This document shows positions 61,137-64,000 of a stretch of DNA of 64,000 nt, one piece after another. The position numbers and the translations under genes were made by a program. The notes under the pieces were generated by a model, which worked only from the letters and a program-made list of their open reading frames with translations, had not been told where the DNA came from and did not search any database. The DNA is from Cytophagaceae bacterium (GTDB lineage Bacteria; Bacteroidota; Bacteroidia; Cytophagales; Spirosomataceae), in NCBI GenBank assembly GCA_947460975.1, contig CANHGO010000005.1:46235-110234 (forward strand). The letters are read 5' to 3'. The first letter of the stretch is position 1, and each line of letters begins with the position of its first letter.

Positions 61137-61586
61137 ATGAAAAAAGCACTTTTAATTTTGAGCATCTCTTTCATGACGATTTCAGGCGTTTTTGCGCAAA
61201 CAAACACAGAAAAGGAGTTGATTCAGTTGTCGATGGACAAATGGCAATGGATGTCCGACAAAGATGTGGACAAACTTGACAAATTGTTCGATTCTAAAGC
61301 CAAATTCGTTCACATGAGCGGGACGTGGAAGAAGGACGAAGAGTTAGACATCATCAAAACGGGACGCATTTGGTACAAGAAAGCGACGGTGAAAGATACG
61401 GCGGTAGAAATTTCGGGAAATACGTCTATCGTTTGGAATCGTATCACCTTGGATGCCGTTGTTCGGGAACAAATAGCGGTTACTGAATTCACGGTTACAG
61501 AGGTTTATCAAAAACAAGGCAAGGATTGGAAGTTGCTTGCATTGACCTTCAGCAGCGTGCGTGATACCCACCAAATCAAGCATTAA
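61137..61586 (+). CDS. Secreted NTF2-like (DUF4440) protein, copy 2
   Basis: A 149-residue paralogue of the gene 5 bp upstream: same signal peptide type (MKKALLILSISFMTISGVFAQ), shared KWQWM-DK-DKL-LFD-K-FVHM-GTW and DIIK-G-IWYKKA segments. Duplication is recent enough that length and layout are identical. It is probably exported to the periplasm. Confidence 0.85.
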   Translation: MKKALLILSISFMTISGVFAQTNTEKELIQLSMDKWQWMSDKDVDKLDKLFDSKAKFVHMSGTWKKDEELDIIKTGRIWYKKATVKDTAVEISGNTSIVWNRITLDAVVREQIAVTEFTVTEVYQKQGKDWKLLALTFSSVRDTHQIKH

Positions 61587-61626
61587 TCTTGTTTCAAAAT
61601 TATAACGATTGAATGTATTGATTCCC

Positions 61627-61634
61627 TATATTTG
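61627..61634 (+). promoter_or_regulatory. -7 box of the oxidoreductase operon
   Basis: TATATTTG, 27 nt before the ATG at 61662, suggesting a promoter of its own. Confidence 0.4.
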
Positions 61635-61661
61635 CTTTGATTCTTTTAAATTACCTATTCT

Positions 61662-62123
61662 ATGATCAAGAAATATTCCGTTCGCATTAATAAGAAAGTC
61701 CACCAAGTAGAGGCGGACGAAAACATGCCCCTTTTGTGGGTGCTCCGAGATATTCTTGGCATGGAAGGTACTAAATACGGTTGTGGCGTGGGCTCTTGCG
61801 GAGCGTGCACGGTGCATTTAAATGGACAGGCGGTTCGGTCGTGCCAGTTGCCTATTTCGGCTTTGGCAGGATCAGAAATTACTACTATCGAGGGATTATC
61901 AGCGAAGGGTGATCATCCGGTACAGAAAGCGTGGGTGGATGTGGACGTCGCGCAATGCGGGTATTGCCAGTCTGGCCAAATCATGAGCGCCGCGGCTCTC
62001 TTGAAAAACACACCTAATCCAACGGAAGAAGATATTGAAAACTTTATGACCGGCAACATTTGCCGTTGTGGAACCTATGCGCGTATTAAAAAAGCCATTC
62101 AACTAGCCGCTTTGAAATCATGA
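61662..62123 (+). CDS. [2Fe-2S] subunit of isoquinoline 1-oxidoreductase-type enzyme
   Basis: A 153-residue iron-sulfur subunit (IorA type) of the xanthine dehydrogenase family. A ferredoxin-like cluster is held by Cys41, 46, 49 and 61, and a second cluster by Cys99, 102, 134 and 136 (CGYCQSGQIM, ICRCGTYARI). It passes electrons from the molybdopterin subunit, whose gene overlaps the stop by 4 bases. Confidence 0.92.
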   Translation: MIKKYSVRINKKVHQVEADENMPLLWVLRDILGMEGTKYGCGVGSCGACTVHLNGQAVRSCQLPISALAGSEITTIEGLSAKGDHPVQKAWVDVDVAQCGYCQSGQIMSAAALLKNTPNPTEEDIENFMTGNICRCGTYARIKKAIQLAALKS

Positions 62124-64000
62124 AAAAGACATACTCAAATTACAGCAGACGTTCGTTCTTGAAGGTTTCATCGCTCTCAGGTGGAGGCATGATGCTGGGT
62201 ATTTCTTGGTTCGCAAGCGCGAAGCCGGAAGACAGTCTAGCAGAATTAAATATCGAACCCGTATGGCAAGAGGTGACAAGTTTCATCAAAATCGCATCGG
62301 ATAATTCGATCAAAATATTCTCTCCTAATCCAGAGTTTGGCCAAAACGTAATGACCTCTTTACCGATGTTAATCGCAGAGGAATTAGATGTGGATTGGAA
62401 GCAAGTGGAAGTGGAACAAGGTAATTACGACCCCAAAGCATTCCCGCGTCAGTTTACCGGAGGTAGCCAAGGTATTCGTATGGCTTGGAAGCAATTGCGG
62501 ACGGTGGGTTCTGCAGCGCGTCAGATGATTTTGACGGCGGCCAGCCAAGCTTGGAATTTACCTGTTTCGGAATTGACCACGGCGAACGGAATGATCACGC
62601 ACGCGTTCAGTGGGAAGTCAGAAACCTACGGGACTTTTGCCGCGGCAGCAGCGAAATTACCGGTGCCGAAAGACATTGTCTTGAAAGGAAATCAATCATT
62701 CCGCTTAATTGGTACCCCGCAAAAGAATGTAGTAGCACCTAAAATTGCACAAGGAAAACCCTTGTTCGGGATGGATTACCGCGAGGCGGGGATGTTAATT
62801 GCGATGACCGAACGTCCTCCGGCTTTTGGTATGCGATTAAAATCCTTCGATGCAACCGCAGCGAAGAAGATGCCGGGAATCGTGGATATTTTCCCGATCA
62901 AAGTCTTTAATGATGATCACAAATTTGCCGGTTTTGATACGCGTTCATTCAATGAGGTGATTGCAGTCGTGGGCAAGTCTACTTGGGATGTGATGAATGC
63001 GCGCAAGAAAATTAAAGCTGTGTGGGAAGTGGCGCCAGAAAGAAAAGAGATGGGAGTGAATAACCGTGAAACAACGGTTCCCTCTGGCTTAGAAAGTACG
63101 ACGAAACATTACGCCCAAATGCTTGAAATGAGCAAAAAGCCGGGTGTCGTCGAGCGAAAAGACGGGGACCCTGAAAAGGCGTTTGCGGAGGCGAAACACG
63201 TGATTGAGCGGACTTATACCGCGCCTTTTTTAGCTCATAATATCATGGAACCTACGAACACGTTTGCACATTATGTGGGCGATAAAGTTCGGTTTGTTGC
63301 ACCTATCCAAATCCCAGATTGGATTATGCCATCGATCGTGGCTCGTTTAGGCATTCCGAAGGAAAATATATCGATTGAATTAGTACGTATGGGCGGCGGT
63401 TTTGGTCGTCGTGCGTATGGCCACTATATGATCGAGGCGGCCTTGATTTCCAAGCAGGCGAATGCACCTGTTAAATTAATTTACTCGCGCGAGGATGATG
63501 TGAGTGCGGGTATTTACCGTCCATCTTACCAGTTGACGTACCGCGCAGCGTTTGATGAAAATAAGAAGCTGATTGCTTTTCATGCCAAAGGTGGAGGCGT
63601 TCCTGAATCCCCTTTACATGCCAATCGTTTTCCGGCAGGAGCGATTGACAATTACCTAGCAGAGAGTTTTGTGATTCCATCGAACATTACGATCGGCGCT
63701 TTCCGTGCCCCTCGTTCGAATTTTAACGCCGCGGCGGAACAGTCGTTCTTGGATGAGATTTCAGAGTACATGGGCAAGGATCCGATTGCGTTCCGTTTGG
63801 AATTATTGCAGCGGGCCAAAGATAACCCGGTAGGCAAAACCAACGATTACGATGCGAGCCGCTATATGGGCGTGTTGGAATTAGTGCGCGAAAAATCGGG
63901 CTGGGGAAAACAGGAAAACGCGGGTAAAAAACGCGGGGTTTCAGCGTATTTCTGCCACAATTCCTATGCGGCACAGGTCATCGATTTACAGGTGAAAGGC
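62120..64000 (+). CDS. Molybdopterin-binding subunit of isoquinoline 1-oxidoreductase-type enzyme, 3' end missing
   Basis: The frame is open to the end of the window: 627 of an expected 720-740 residues. A twin-arginine signal (SRRSFLK, residues 9-15) shows export of the folded enzyme via TAT. The aldehyde-oxidase-like domains include RMGGGFGRRAYG (glycine-rich molybdopterin contact) and GAFRAPRSNFNAAAEQSFLDE. IorB-like enzymes oxidise N-heterocycles or aldehydes; the substrate here is unknown. It overlaps the small subunit gene by 4 bases. Confidence 0.92.
   Translation, partial: MKKTYSNYSRRSFLKVSSLSGGGMMLGISWFASAKPEDSLAELNIEPVWQEVTSFIKIASDNSIKIFSPNPEFGQNVMTSLPMLIAEELDVDWKQVEVEQGNYDPKAFPRQFTGGSQGIRMAWKQLRTVGSAARQMILTAASQAWNLPVSELTTANGMITHAFSGKSETYGTFAAAAAKLPVPKDIVLKGNQSFRLIGTPQKNVVAPKIAQGKPLFGMDYREAGMLIAMTERPPAFGMRLKSFDATAAKKMPGIVDIFPIKVFNDDHKFAGFDTRSFNEVIAVVGKSTWDVMNARKKIKAVWEVAPERKEMGVNNRETTVPSGLESTTKHYAQMLEMSKKPGVVERKDGDPEKAFAEAKHVIERTYTAPFLAHNIMEPTNTFAHYVGDKVRFVAPIQIPDWIMPSIVARLGIPKENISIELVRMGGGFGRRAYGHYMIEAALISKQANAPVKLIYSREDDVSAGIYRPSYQLTYRAAFDENKKLIAFHAKGGGVPESPLHANRFPAGAIDNYLAESFVIPSNITIGAFRAPRSNFNAAAEQSFLDEISEYMGKDPIAFRLELLQRAKDNPVGKTNDYDASRYMGVLELVREKSGWGKQENAGKKRGVSAYFCHNSYAAQVIDLQVKG

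Noticed and set aside
62485..62742. 85-codon frame inside the molybdopterin subunit gene
   Set aside because: An out-of-frame shadow: the main frame runs open from 62120 to the window end with all family motifs.
1..64000. CRISPR arrays, rRNA genes, insertion sequences and conjugation genes
   Set aside because: No regular short repeats, transposase genes, rRNA segments, relaxase or type IV secretion genes were seen anywhere in the window.

Overview
The window comes from a chromosome of a Bacteroidota bacterium, most likely a freshwater-type member of the Cytophagales. The evidence is moderately low GC with few Shine-Dalgarno sequences, and the Bacteroidota promoter box TAnnTTTG ahead of many genes. 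Family choices agree: a short AMP nucleosidase, MenA, DUF3109, a type 2 PyrF, M16 zinc proteases, bacilliredoxin, and a two-subunit TAT-exported molybdenum oxidoreductase. The genus-level placement is inference.

Layout. 1-7521: AMP nucleosidase (start lies outside the window), an argS-gpx-menA-TPR operon on the minus strand, and tsaC-cca on the plus strand. 7580-13647: a bacteriocin-type secretion island with two double-glycine-leader precursor peptides, an outer-membrane CarboxypepD_reg protein, a small YbaB-like protein, an HlyD-type adaptor and a C39-peptidase ABC transporter; an XRE regulator faces it. 13881-20645: nitroreductase/MarR pair, maf, an IscA/SufA-like protein and the sufC-D-S-E-T plus bacilliredoxin operon. 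20709-32367: M16 protease, TPR protein, Ppx/GppA, exbB-exbD-DUF421, thrA-thrB, a Xer-type recombinase and rpsU. 32517-52076: housekeeping genes (metG, pth, rlmB, AlkB-like, methyltransferases, mltD, DUF3109, an alkyltransferase-like protein, mtgA, hemW, M16 protease, a heptosyltransferase-type enzyme, pyrB-pyrR, rfbC, pyrF, glgB).

52205-about 59600 is accessory DNA beside a tRNA-Glu gene. Reading leftward toward the tRNA, the minus strand carries a serine recombinase, then a DNA methyltransferase, a small acidic protein with an SSB-like tail, an unknown protein, a protein with recognisable family A polymerase motifs, an excisionase-like HTH protein and a tyrosine integrase. The leader of the methyltransferase gene contains a compact tRNA-like three-way junction. 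The right end of the element could not be fixed.

59622-64000 returns to metabolism: an AraC regulator, two tandem secreted NTF2-like proteins, and the two subunits of an isoquinoline 1-oxidoreductase/aldehyde-oxidase type enzyme, the second cut by the window end.

The two most interesting systems are the putative two-peptide (GxxxG-containing) bacteriocin island and the polymerase-encoding integrative element.
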